From NCBI GenBank assembly GCA_003615045.1, contig ML014123.1:1-64000 (forward strand): DNA of 64,000 nucleotides, in the 5' to 3' direction. The stretch is from Caulochytrium protostelioides (taxonomy: Eukaryota > Chytridiomycota > Caulochytriomycetes > Caulochytriales > Caulochytriaceae). Below the pieces are notes generated by a model, which made no database searches, was not told the DNA's origin, and was given only the letters and a program-made list of their open reading frames with translations. The position numbers and the translations under genes are program-made. Positions 48,382-58,434 of the stretch are shown here, one piece after another (the stretch's first letter is position 1; every line of letters begins with the position of its first letter).

Positions 48382-50745
48382 CTAGAAGTAGGTATGCGGC
48401 TGGCCCGCACTCGCTGGGTGGCTCGCCCACGGCTGCTGTTGCTGCGGGTAAGTCTGCTGCCCGCCATGGTAGTACTGGGGCTGCCCTGCCTGGCTCTGCG
48501 GACTCGTGTAGACCTGGGTGTAGCCTTGGGTCGACGAGGTCACCGCCGAGCCGCCGGGCGATGACTGTGCCGGGTACGCATACGCGGGTCCCGAGCTGCT
48601 TCCGCGCACGGCCATAAATTCCTTGCGCTCCAAGCCACGCGCCATCGCGAACTGGCGGCAGTTCTCCGTATGCTGCTGCAGCACCTTGCCGAACTCCGTA
48701 TAGAACCGCGTGCCTTCGCTCAGGTTGCGGTGGATCTCGCGGTAGTACTTGGCCGCGTCTTCGAGTTGCTTCAGCCGCTTTTCGTGGCTTGTGGCCGGCG
48801 GTTGCTCGCGGCTGCTCTCGACGAATCGCGCGTTCCGGGCCTCAATGTCAGCCAGCAAGGCGTCCTGCCGCGCCGCACTCGACTGGAGCGTCTGCTGGAG
48901 GGGCGTATACCGCGCGAGCTGCCGCTCAATGATCGTGTCCAAGGCGGCAGCGTCCGACGGCGGCGCGGCGCTCGCCGTCGCAGCCAGCAGCACGGTTTCG
49001 ATATCATCGGACGCGGCAAGTTGCCGCAACTGCTCCAGCTGCGCCTCGCGCTGCTGCTGGAACTGACGGAAGGCGCCGAGCGCACGCTGCAACGCGGCGG
49101 CATGGGGATCGTTCTCGCCGGCAGCGCCGTGTGTTGCGGGCAGCGACTGCATCAGCACCTCAGCCGGGCCTTCCAGCTGCTCGATGGTGGGCAGATGCTG
49201 CTGCATCTTTTTCGCGATCACCTGGTCGGACTTATGGGCCGCGGCCATCTTGTCACGCCAGGACTCGATGGTGTGGCGCAGCGTTTGGGCGAGCTGGCTC
49301 GAGGGCGGGCGGTTCCACTCGGCGCCGACCTGCGCGCGCAGCTGCTCGTCTTCCTGCAGCTCGGCATCGAGGATGCGGATACTCTCAGCGATTCGGTTCT
49401 GGTCCGCCTGCGAGGCCTCGGCGACGGCCTGTGCCATCGCTTGCAGCGCCCGCGCGCCGCCCTGCCGCCGGATCTCCTCCGCCTTCTGGAGCAGCGCCGG
49501 CGGCACGCCTGGCGGCGACACGTGCGCCTCGAGTGATTGCGGCAAGCGGAGCTTGTTGAGCAGCGCCTGGGCCGTCTGGGTCGACTGCGCCACGCCCGCG
49601 GCCTGGCTCTGGATGATCCCGTCCCGGCGCTGCTTATAGCGCGCGACGGCGTCGTGGACCGCGGTTGGCACCGCCGACCCAAACAGCCGCGGTCCCACGT
49701 CTTCGGCGAACGTCGGCGAGTCCGACGGCCGGATGGCCTCCATCATGGACGTTGCTTCGATGTCTGGGACTGACTCGGGCACGCGCTGGTAGTAGATCGT
49801 GTCGTTGTCCTTGACGGCCGACGCGAGCCGCTCCCCAATGACGGTGCTGAGCGCAGTGATGTCGGATTGCACAAAGGGGCTCAGCTGCTTGAACACCGCC
49901 GGCGCCGTCGCGCGGTCCGCGAAGGATTGGGCGGCCCGGAGCCGTGCGACCTGCACGCCATACTCGTTGGTCGATGCGCACTCCTGGGCTTTGCGGACCT
50001 GCGACGCCGCGCGGAAGTGCCACGATTTGGTCGTCAGATGCGTCGTCCACCACGGCGGGAAACCGTCGTTGTTGGTCGCGTGGCGCGCGGCCGCCTCGTA
50101 GTACAGTGCCGTCTGCACGGCCAGCCGCGCGATCGTGCCGGAGGAAAGCCCCCCGACGACAGCTTTGTGCCAGAAGCATTCCTGGCCCTGCGCCATGCAC
50201 ATCGCCGCAAGACTCTCGACTACGGGCACGCGCAGATCGCCCAGCCCCAGCGTTTCGGGCGAGGCCGTCACGAGGTCGAGCAGCTCGATGAAGGCGCCAG
50301 CCGCAAACCGGAAGTACAGCGCGGCGCGCTTTAGCCCGTTGCCGTCGCTGCGATCCTGGTGCGCGCCGAGGCGCGAGTAAGCGGCGCCGATGTTGTAGAG
50401 CACGCTGGCGCGCTCGTACCCGACCGCAAAGCTCGAGTGCGTGCCGCGGCGGCCGAGCCCGTCCTGCCACGTGAAGCAGATCTTGATGTGGTCCTCGTCG
50501 ATCGGGAACCGGCTCGCCACGTGGCCGAGCTGGCCATAGTACCGGACCAGGTGCTTTACGTACGTGTCGTGCAGTTCAGGCCGGAGGCATCGGTCCCGCA
50601 GCGTGTCGAGTTCCTCGAAGTCGGCCGCGTACTTTTCAGGCTTCTCGGACCATGCGGTCGCCACGTGGGTCTTGAGCTGCGACGATAGCGACAGCGGCGG
50701 GCTTGTCCGCGCCGGCACGTACAGCAAGTTCGAAGTGACTTCCAT
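48382..50745 (-). CDS. RIM20: PalA/Rim20-type Bro1-domain protein
   Basis: A 787-residue protein from the ATG at 50743-50745 (MEVTSNLLYVPARTSPPL). Residues 1 to about 360 are a Bro1 domain (LDTLRDRCLRPELHDTYVKH; FTWQDGLGRRGTHSSFAVGY; ASVLYNIGAAYSRLG). A coiled V-shaped domain follows to about 715. The tail is Tyr/Gln/Pro/Gly-rich (YAYPAQ, QPQYYHGGQQTYPQQQQ). PalA/Rim20 binds YPxL motifs and the ESCRT-III protein Snf7 to activate the PacC/Rim101 pathway in alkaline response. The N-terminus matches PalA better than the ESCRT factor Bro1/Vps31, though an ALIX-like dual role is possible. Upstream DNA holds a CAG/CATCGG-type repeat at about 50882-50943. Confidence 0.88.
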   Translation of the reverse strand: MEVTSNLLYVPARTSPPLSLSSQLKTHVATAWSEKPEKYAADFEELDTLRDRCLRPELHDTYVKHLVRYYGQLGHVASRFPIDEDHIKICFTWQDGLGRRGTHSSFAVGYERASVLYNIGAAYSRLGAHQDRSDGNGLKRAALYFRFAAGAFIELLDLVTASPETLGLGDLRVPVVESLAAMCMAQGQECFWHKAVVGGLSSGTIARLAVQTALYYEAAARHATNNDGFPPWWTTHLTTKSWHFRAASQVRKAQECASTNEYGVQVARLRAAQSFADRATAPAVFKQLSPFVQSDITALSTVIGERLASAVKDNDTIYYQRVPESVPDIEATSMMEAIRPSDSPTFAEDVGPRLFGSAVPTAVHDAVARYKQRRDGIIQSQAAGVAQSTQTAQALLNKLRLPQSLEAHVSPPGVPPALLQKAEEIRRQGGARALQAMAQAVAEASQADQNRIAESIRILDAELQEDEQLRAQVGAEWNRPPSSQLAQTLRHTIESWRDKMAAAHKSDQVIAKKMQQHLPTIEQLEGPAEVLMQSLPATHGAAGENDPHAAALQRALGAFRQFQQQREAQLEQLRQLAASDDIETVLLAATASAAPPSDAAALDTIIERQLARYTPLQQTLQSSAARQDALLADIEARNARFVESSREQPPATSHEKRLKQLEDAAKYYREIHRNLSEGTRFYTEFGKVLQQHTENCRQFAMARGLERKEFMAVRGSSSGPAYAYPAQSSPGGSAVTSSTQGYTQVYTSPQSQAGQPQYYHGGQQTYPQQQQPWASHPASAGQPHTYF

Positions 50746-51513
50746 GATCGTCGTTCGGCGGTGGGGAGGCAGGGGCAGGGTGAAGCGGCAGGCGGCGACA
50801 GCGGCAGCGGCAGCGCGCTGCGTGGCCTGTCGTCGACACAAGCAGGGGCACGAGCAGCGAGGCAGGCTTGGCAAGCACCGGCAGCAGCATCGGCAGCAGC
50901 ATCGGCAGCAGCAGGGACATCAGCGACAGGGACACCAGCGACGCCCGTGATGGCAGATCAGGCACGCCGCGACCGTAGTATCCCCGTGGTTCGTCAGCGC
51001 TTTTCTTGGCTCAGTCAGCGCTGATCCCGGCCTTGTGACCGTCACTGGAGGACTGTCGCGGTCCGACGAGGGGCGGCGCGACCCGGCGTCGCGCGTGCCG
51101 CGGCTGGTCCCAGAACACCGGCTGGCCTTCCGCAACAATGGGGATCTCGCAGCAAGAGAGGAACAAAGAGGAACCCAGGGCGGCGGCCGTAGCTCCCGGC
51201 GCCGCCGCCGCCTTCGGCGGCCTCGGCGCCACCCCGACCGAGAAGCGCCGAGAAGCGCCGAGAAGGGCGGAAGGATCGCGGTCCATGATCTTCACGTGCC
51301 CGCGTGCGCGCGTCGCGGCCGTCCGCTCCGGCACGGCCGCCGTCGATGCATGCGGACGGCGGCCGCCGTCCCCGCCACCACGTGGCGCACAGGGTCGACG
51401 ACGATCTCCGACGGGAGCGACCGCTCGATTAGCGGACCTGATCGTCGTCCGAACCACGACGCCGTGCTGCGCCGCTGCTTGCTTCCCCTGCTCTCGCTCA
51501 CATCGTTCCCCCG
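50746..51513. other. Divergent region between PalA and the MoCF-domain gene
   Basis: A 768-bp gap. An imperfect repeat of cagcatcggcag and related words lies near 50882-50943, and cgccgagaag is repeated around 51239-51268. No gene or clear core promoter is supported. Confidence 0.5.
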
Positions 51514-52936
51514 ATGCTGCCGGTCGCCTGGCTGCCGCGTCCAACGCGGCTCGGCGTGCCCACGACCCTGTCGGTATGCCGACATGTGGCGACGACGCCC
51601 CGTTGGAACGCGCCGATCGCTGTGCATGCGGCCGCCGTGAGGCGCCGCGCATCGGAGCCGACGCCGTGGCGGCGGCCGCTGGCCACGTTGGCGGCGGCAA
51701 CGTCCCTCGCACCGCGGTCGCCACATCCGCCGGCGCCCTCCCATACCGGCCCCCGACGGCGCGGACTCCATGCGCTGCCGCCGCTGCCGACGCCGAAGCC
51801 GCGCAAAGACGCCATCGCGTGCTTGATCATTGGCGATGAGATCCTCTCGGGGCGGACCCCGGAGGCGAACGCACAGTACGTAGGTAAAGTGGCCGGGTAG
51901 CCTCGTCTCCCCCGATCGTCTGGTCGCGACCGTCGCATCGGCCCCCCTAAGCTCTGGCGGCCTTCCCGGTCGTCGGGGCCGTCGCCGTCGCGTGACCGGC
52001 CACCGAGTGATCACTCACCCTTCTGATCGGAATCTCCTGCGACGCGCGATGTGGGACGGGTTCCGGAGGCATGCCGGTTCAGCCACGCAGTGCTTCGACA
52101 TCGGCCTGGATCTGCACCATGTGGTCGTGACCGGGGATGACCCTGACGAGATCGGGTACCATGTGCGCGCGCTCTCCGAGCGGTACGGGATCGTCATTAC
52201 GAGCGGCGGCATCGGCCCGACGCTGGACGACGTGACGTACCCGAGCCTGGCGACGGCGTTCGGCCTCGACCTCGCCATCGACCAGGCAACTCTCTCGCGG
52301 ATGCGCGCGAACGGCATGTTCGACCGCGACGACGAGTCGAGTCCCGCGGGCCTCGCCAAACGCCGCATGGCCCTGCTGCCGCGCGCGTCGCCGGACGTCA
52401 GCGTCGAAGTCCACCACCCGAGCGACGCGCTCTGGGTGCCCGTCGTGATCCTGCATACGAACGTCGTCGTGTTGCCGGGGATCCCGGCGCTGTTCCAGGC
52501 GCTGTTTGATGCCTCGGTGCATCGCCTGATCGTGCCGCGGCTCGCGCCGCCGGGCCGGAACGGCCCGCACATCACCATCAAGGCCGATCTCGGGCCCCGC
52601 GCCGACGCGAGCGACACGCGCCAGGCGGGCGTCCGCCAGTTCTACCGCGAAACCCTGCCCGTCTACCACCCCGAGTCCTCGATCGCCCAGATCCTGATCG
52701 ACGAGACGAACCGTCCCGAGAACCACGATCTGCGCATCGGGTCCTATCCGACATGGAACGGGATGCCGGACCCGCGGCGGAAGGACACGCCGCTGAAGAC
52801 GCGCGGGACCGATGCCGACGGCAGGCCGATGGTGCGCGTCTATGTCACCATCACCGGGCGCGACACGAACCGTGTCGAAGAGTGCGCCGAGCACATCCGC
52901 CTCGCGATCGATGCCCTTCCGCCCCCCCAGACTTGA
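51514..52936 (+). CDS. MoCF/CinA-type (molybdopterin-binding fold) protein, two exons, likely mitochondrial
   Basis: Exon 1 is 51514-51883 and exon 2 is 52083-52936; the spliced product has 407 residues. Splicing joins the N-terminal motif ACLIIGDEILSGRTPEANAQ to TQCFDIGLDLHHVVVTGDD, restoring the continuous beta-alpha fold of the family. Next come VITSGGIGPTLDDVTYPSLA (the substrate-loop motif) and VVVLPGIPALFQALFD. The first 70 residues are Arg-rich, free of acids in long stretches (TTPRWNAPIAVHAAAVRRRA), and look like a mitochondrial presequence. This domain occurs in molybdopterin biosynthesis proteins, CinA and the FAD synthase/FADHy group. Fungal stand-alone members of this type are poorly characterised, so substrate is not assigned. 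Exon 2 alone would lose the first strand, so the spliced model is preferred. Confidence 0.82.
51884..52082 (+). other. Intron of the MoCF-domain gene
   Basis: A 199-bp intron with 5' site G/GTAAAG and 3' site GGTTCAG. It is chosen because it alone keeps frame and joins the two halves of the conserved domain; the alternative GTACGT 8 bases upstream would break the frame. Confidence 0.7.
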
Positions 52937-53074
52937 GCGCCGACCCAGCACGTGACGGCGTGCTCCGCTTCGGGGACTGCTGACGACATGCGCTTCTGAA
53001 TCAGCGTCGCTACGGGGTTCCCAATGCTGCTGAGACTTGATATATCTTTACGAACGACGGTAGAATCAGGCGGC

Positions 53075-53481
53075 TTAGGTCGCCTGCATGAGATCGGCGA
53101 GGGCCGAGCTTACGCTCTCGCTCACAAAGTGATCCGTGGAGTGATGGAGCTTGTAGAGGAGGCTGATCGCAGCGCTGAAAGCGACGGCAAAGAGCCACGT
53201 CGACCACAGCCACTCGCGCCAGGGGAAGCCCGGCGGCGGCGGCGGCAACCGCGGCGGCAACGGCGTGACCCGCAGCCGTTCGCGGAACATGGCCGCCAGC
53301 ACATCGTCGACCTCGGGATCGCTGGTCGGGTAGTCCAGCTTCGCCCGCGGGAAGTAGGCCCGCACATCGCCCTGCGTTTCATACGGCATCTCGCTCATGA
53401 CGGCATCACCCTCGCCCTCGCCATCGCTATCACCGCCCATCTCCGGACGCCGCGACCCATACCGCGGTCGCATCGCCGATG

Positions 53482-53517
<36 letters not shown>

Positions 53518-54529
53518 ATGCAGCAGGATCATGCGGCCGGGACCGCGAGCGATAGCGATCTCCAGGGGGGTCGTACGACTGCGAGGAGACGCTGCGCGCG
53601 GTAGCGGCGCGACGTCCGCTCGACCGCCCACGGGACCCGGCGAGGGGCAGGCGCGCCGACAGCGGCACCGACGGCACGGCATACTGCGACGCCATCGCGG
53701 CTGCCTGCAGCGGCGTCAGCGCCCCCGTCGCCGACCGATCGTGTCGGCTGCCGGCGGCCTGGCGGGACCCGGCGAACCGGCCAATGGCGTCGCCGGCGGC
53801 GAGCCACCGCCGCATCCGAACGACTCGTCCCAGCGAGGCCATGAGCCCGACCGCGACGACGACGGCGCCCCATCGGGCGACCCCGGCGGCCGCTGCTGCT
53901 TCCGCGGCGCGCGCATCCGTCGCGGCCGCCGGCGCCGGCGCCAGGGCCACGCGGAGATCGCGGCCGAGCTGGATCGGTCCGAGCACGACGAGCCCCGCGC
54001 CGGCCGCGCCCAGGACGGCCGCGCGGGCCGGCACGATCCAGCGCGTCCACGCGGCCGTCTGCACGGGCCGGAAGACGCGGTGCACCGACAGCCGCCAGCA
54101 CGCCGCGCGGAAGGCTTCGCTCAGCAGCATGACCGCGGTCGCGGCGCGTGCGAGGCGGTCGCTGAAGAGGCCCGGCGGCGGCCGCGGCGGCGCGACCGCG
54201 AGCGCGACGAGGGCGCGTCCAGGAGCCGTGAGCACACCCGGTAGCGGGAGACCCCACGACGACGAGGCCGTCAGGAGGAGATGGCGGAGGAGGGCCGCGG
54301 CGCGCGCGGCCCCGTCGGCGGTGGCCTGCGGCGCGACATGATGGCTGGCGGCAAGCAGGAGCAGGAGCACGTGAGCCGCGACGAGTCCGCGCCACGTGCG
54401 CCGCCGGAAGCGCGGACCGGGACGCGGCATCCGGAGGGACGTCGCTCGCGTCGATCGCGCACCCCGCGGCGCAGCACCAAGAGAAGCCGCGCGAGAAACG
54501 GCAGCGGCAGCGGCGGTCGGCCTCGGCAT
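53075..54529 (-). CDS. Multi-pass membrane protein, unknown
   Basis: A 484-residue protein from the ATG at 54527-54529 (MPRPTAAAAAVSRAA). The basic N-terminus precedes a hydrophobic segment near 50-65 (GLVAAHVLLLLLAASHH). Further hydrophobic stretches lie around 155-180 (AAVLGAAGAGLVVLGPIQL) and 215-232 (WGAVVVAVGLMASLG). A last one is near 440-460 (EWLWSTWLFAVAFSAAISLL). The middle (about 240-430) is polar and disordered, with a run of ten aspartates. The C-terminal pattern, a polar tail with PRAKLDYPTSDPEVDDVLA just before the final segment, looks conserved in style. An ER, nuclear-envelope or peroxisomal protein is possible; no family was recognised. Confidence 0.6.
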
Positions 54530-55252
54530 CAGCAGCGGCACCCGTCCGACGCGCGCTCGTCAGGCGCGATGGATCACGCCCGTGCTGGCCACCCGCTGCT
54601 GAGCTCGCGAAGGACATCCCCGTGCGTGTCGTATGAGCCACGCGAGACGTCGCTGGTGCTTTTAAGCCGAGTAAACCGAGCTGAAGGGGTGCGGTCGGAC
54701 CTTCACGTCGCGCCGGAATTTCACGCTGACCAGCATGGCGCGGCTCAGCCATCGGCGGCGGGGGGAGGTGCGACGATGGGGCCCAGTCACGACGGCAGGT
54801 GGCGTCCGTAGGACGCGCGAGGGGCCCCAATCGCCGCCACCGAGACCGCCCCGAGCACCGCCGTTTCTTTCTCGAGGCCGACCTCCCTCGTTTCAAACCT
54901 GCTGTTAGCCGTCGTGATGCCCGCGACGATCGGCCGCTGGATCAGAGGATGACTTCACCAAGTCATGTCAACACAGTGAGCATCGACGCGTCTCACGCGC
55001 AGCGCGCCAAGGACGTACGAAATGGGAATTTATAATAAACACGTGGGATTCGAGGATGCGCTGGCGTCCGAGGTCGAACGTCGGCAGTCCGTGGCACCCG
55101 GAGAGACCAACGCCGACCAGCGTGGGCGGCGTGTCGGTGGATGAGAGGCGATGCCGGCTCCAAAGCATCCCTGAGGGATACCGCTGGTCAGGGACCGCTC
55201 AGGGACACCCTTCAGGGAGTTCTGGGGCGGGACGGGTCGCGGCACAGGCCGC
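54530..55252. other. Intergenic region between the membrane-protein gene and eIF2-alpha
   Basis: A 723-bp gap. Near 55028-55040 an AT-rich segment (aatttataataaac) probably belongs to the 3' flank of eIF2-alpha on the minus strand. Tandem words agggacac and tcagggac occur around 55190-55215. No gene is seen. Confidence 0.45.
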
Positions 55253-56290
55253 TTAATCGCTCTCGGCCCCGGCATCGGCCCCCGCATCGGCCTGGACCTC
55301 GGGCTCATCCTCGTCGCCTGAGGCCTCGTCGCCCGAAATCTCGGCGTTCTCGCGCTCGACCTGGTCCATGAGCTGGGCGAGCTCAAGGTCGTCGGACTCG
55401 GAGACGGCGCGCGGCTTCATCTTGATGGTGAGGTTGCCGCCGTTGTCGGCCAGCTTGGCCTCGATCTGCTTGATGGCCTTCTCAACGGTGGCGACGCCGG
55501 CGTTCTTGTCGAGCGAGTTGGTGACCATGACGTATAATGGGGGCGCCACGAGGCGGATCTTGATCGGCACGTCGGCCGTCGAGCACGCCTCGCCGGCCTC
55601 GAGTGCGGCCTTGATGCAGTCGATGCCCTCGTACCCGTAGCAGGTCACCTCGATGTCGGCACGGATCTTGATCGGCTGCGGCATGAGGCGGCGGCGGATG
55701 TTCGACACCAGCTCCGAGTAGATGTCCGGGCGCAGGTTGAACTGGGCAAACACCTTCTCAGGGTCGGTGATGGCGGTCTTGAACGCGTCGTACGCGTGCT
55801 GGTGCTGGCGGTACAGCGGCCAGCCGAACTCGACGTAGATGTCCTCGAGCTTCACGTGGCACTTCTCGGCCACGTGGCGCATGATGGAGTGCACCGCTTT
55901 AGACTTGTTGTAGCGCTCCTCGCACTTGGCAACGTCCTCGGGCGACACACGGCGCTTGGACAAGTCAATGTAGCCCTTCTCCTTGTCGACACGGAGCACG
56001 ACCACGACCTCGTTGCGGCCCACGCGGATGAGCTTCTGGATCGAGCGGATGCGTCGTCGCGACAGTTCCGACAGCAGAATCATGCCCTCGATGTTGTTGT
56101 ACTCGAGCAGGTGCACGTAGGCGCCCATCTCGGCAATCTGGCGCACGTTCACCATGACGAGCGACTCCTTCTCCGGGAACGGCTCCTCGTACATGCGGCA
56201 CGACAGGCGGCTCTGCTGCTCGGCCGAGTCGGCCTTGTTCTCCTGTGCCGGCGCGGCCACGGCGAACTCGTTGTTGTTGGTCTCGGCCAT
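55253..56290 (-). CDS. SUI2: Translation initiation factor eIF2 subunit alpha
   Basis: A 345-residue protein from the ATG at 56288-56290. After a 25-residue N-terminal extension, the S1-type OB fold begins (YEEPFPEKESLVMVNVRQIA). The regulatory loop ILLSELSRRRIRSIQKLIRV contains the Ser in the SELSRRRIRS motif that stress kinases (Gcn2 type) phosphorylate; it is residue 77 here. The helical domain follows (DLSKRRVSPEDVAKCEERYN), then the alpha-beta domain and an acidic tail with repeated Asp/Ala/Glu. eIF2 carries initiator Met-tRNA to the 40S subunit. The domain structure and the phosphorylation site are intact. It has one of the cleanest frames in the window. Confidence 0.97.
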   Translation of the reverse strand: MAETNNNEFAVAAPAQENKADSAEQQSRLSCRMYEEPFPEKESLVMVNVRQIAEMGAYVHLLEYNNIEGMILLSELSRRRIRSIQKLIRVGRNEVVVVLRVDKEKGYIDLSKRRVSPEDVAKCEERYNKSKAVHSIMRHVAEKCHVKLEDIYVEFGWPLYRQHQHAYDAFKTAITDPEKVFAQFNLRPDIYSELVSNIRRRLMPQPIKIRADIEVTCYGYEGIDCIKAALEAGEACSTADVPIKIRLVAPPLYVMVTNSLDKNAGVATVEKAIKQIEAKLADNGGNLTIKMKPRAVSESDDLELAQLMDQVERENAEISGDEASGDEDEPEVQADAGADAGAESD

Positions 56291-56770
56291 CGTGAGAAGT
56301 GTTCCTAAGCGCGATACCGGGGGGGGACAGGTGTTCAGGGGATGTAGGATATTGAGGATAGGACCTCGGGGGGAATGGGGACGCAGGATAGGGGTGCGGA
56401 CACACAGGCACGGGAAACAACACTCCGGTTCAATCTGGACCCGGTCGGATGGGCGTTCCGCGTCTCGACCAAGGAGGGGGGAGCGTTAAGCGGAATCGAT
56501 GCGCCCAGGCGGATGCGAGCGGCTGACGGTCGACGCGCCTGGATGTGCAGGCCGCGGCTTCATACGGCGTCCCATCCCACGCCTGAGCCTTGGCCGACAC
56601 GTGCGCGCCGGCCACCGCAGGGGCTTCCGTGACACGCTGTCGCATGACGGTGCCGCAGCACGCATCCTCTCGCTGGGTGCTTCTCTCTCTCTCTCTGCCG
56701 CTGCCGCTGATGCCGATACTCCTCCTGGCGACGGCTCCCGAGGCGGGCGCTGCGGCCCGGCGGGGCAGCT

Positions 56771-56800
56771 TCGTCCTCGTCCTCGTCCTCGTCCTCGTCC
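56771..56800. repeat. TCGTCC hexanucleotide repeat, five units
   Basis: Five perfect TCGTCC units upstream of eIF2-alpha, in non-coding DNA. Confidence 0.85.
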
Positions 56801-56949
56801 CCGACCCCGTCAGGTCGGACGGGCGGTGGGTCCGCCGCCGCGTCGTCTTGGTTTCGCGCGCTCGCTCGTTGATGCTCAGCCCCAGCAGGATGCGGCGCGG
56901 AGACGCCCGCCATCGCGACGCCCTGTCCTGGGGCAGGTGCGGGGACGTG

Positions 56950-56980
<31 letters not shown>

Positions 56981-57339
56981 GCAACAGGGTCCGCCGCGGT
57001 CGCCATCCCCGCCACCATCGACACCATCGACACCATCGCCATTGACGCGCCGTCCCGTGTCGCGCCGCGAGGCGCACGCGAGCCGATGCTCGCCGAGCGG
57101 AGAGAGAAGCCAGAGAACCCGCGCGCACAGGACGTGGCGTGGGCCGAAGGTCGGCAAGGTCGGCGAGGTCGGCGGGCGCGGCGGGCGCGGCGCTCCAGCC
57201 TGGGGCGCCGACCCCATGAGGCGGAGCTCCCGTCTCGCATGCCATCATCGCAGACGCTGTGGAGAACGCGACGGATCAGCGAGCCGCACGGCCAAGCGAG
57301 CAGCACGACCACGATCTCCGGGCGCCGGCGTGGCCCTTG

Positions 57340-57641
57340 TTTATGGACCACGTGCGGGCGGGCATACACGGGGTCTGGCGAACCCGGCTGACTGCCGTCG
57401 CTTGGCGTGCCCAGCGCGGTGTTCAGGTACGCGGCCCCCAGCGGTTCGGACGTGGTGAACCTTCCTCCAGGAATCAATTTGTGGCGAGCGCTGGGCCCTG
57501 GGAGCTCGCCGCCGCCAGCGGCGGCAGCAGCTCTTTCAAGCTGTTGGGCGGCGGTCAGGCCGGCTAACACCCAGTCCTGCTGTCGGGGCCCCTTCCAGCT
57601 GACGACCTGGGCCTTGGGACTCCCCGACGGTCATTAAAAAG
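57340..57641 (-). mobile_element. Fanzor-like relic, copy 2
   Basis: On this strand several blocks match copy 1 in the same order. They are gtcagctggaag (at 57592-57603), ttgaaagagctg near 57529-57540, cgcgctgggcacgcca at 57403-57418, a cgacggcagtcagccggg block, and cgcacgtggtccataaac near 57340-57355. Copy 1 has the same words between 47696 and 48065. Internal deletions remove parts of the coding region, including the LSRRQYY segment. No complete frame remains. It lies in the 2.1 kb gap between eIF2-alpha and SUV3. Confidence 0.6.
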
Positions 57642-57698
57642 AGGTGGGAGCGGCCCCAGTCGTTCCCGGATCACATCGAAACCTGTCGAAATCGGAAC

Positions 57699-57725
57699 GG
57701 TTGGTCACTCGGGTGGTGACCGACC
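57699..57725. promoter_or_regulatory. Imperfect inverted repeat near the Fanzor-like relic
   Basis: Arms ggttggtcac and gtgaccgacc pair in nine of ten positions around a 7-base spacer. It is just outside the homology to copy 1, so it could be an element end or an unrelated hairpin. Confidence 0.35.
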
Positions 57726-58434
57726 ATCCCTTGTTCAAACCGTCTGCCCGAGTGTGAATCGGTCAGGTGTCAGCGGCGAAGCCGCATCGCAACGATCCGA
57801 CGGGTGCAGGATCGGCGCCATTGCTTTCTGGCATCACGCCAGCGTCATAGGGTGGCGACGGCCGCATGCGCAGCTCCGCCCGAGGTGACGAAGGGCAAAG
57901 GCGTCGTGGCAGTCGCCGGTGGCCGCCGAACCCGCCTCATCGGAAGGCCGCATCGGGGGCACATCCGCTCAGCACTGCGAACGCTCTGCGCATCACGCCC
58001 TGATCAACGGGTCATCGTCAAGGGTCAAGATCATCGCCTGCTGCTGCCTCCTGAACTTGAATGCAATGAATCGGACGAGGTAAAGACCGTGGCATCCATC
58101 GATATGAGGCCCGTGAACGCGCTCCAGCCGCCTGCTGCCTGCCACGTCTCGATGGTCAGCGGATCCGCCCGAAACTCCGACACCACACGTTGTCTCATCA
58201 CCACACTGGCGCCGCGGGACGGGTGCTCACCCACGTGCAATCGGGTCATCGATCACGATATCGACGCTCATTCAGCGACAGCGCCCGATCGCTCGCCCTG
58301 GGTGTGACAGCTCTGGCGAGTCTCGTTACCCGACCCTGGCCTACTCGAACCATTATCAAAGGGTTCATCCGCCACTCCGCCGCTTTGCCGCAGCTGCTCG
58401 CGCTCGCCCGCTGACGCGGGGGCCGTTTCGAGCG

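Larger units (their letters stand above)
56291..58434. other. Long intergenic region between eIF2-alpha and SUV3
   Basis: It contains the eIF2-alpha promoter, the TCGTCC repeat at 56771-56800, GCC trinucleotides near 56950-56980, the Fanzor-like relic, the inverted repeat at 57699-57725 and the upstream region of SUV3. Several open frames overlap the region, but none shows a protein family. Confidence 0.55.

Noticed and set aside
56430-57570. Overlapping long frames upstream of eIF2-alpha on both strands
   Set aside because: They run through simple repeats and the Fanzor-like relic and change composition abruptly, so they are not single genes.
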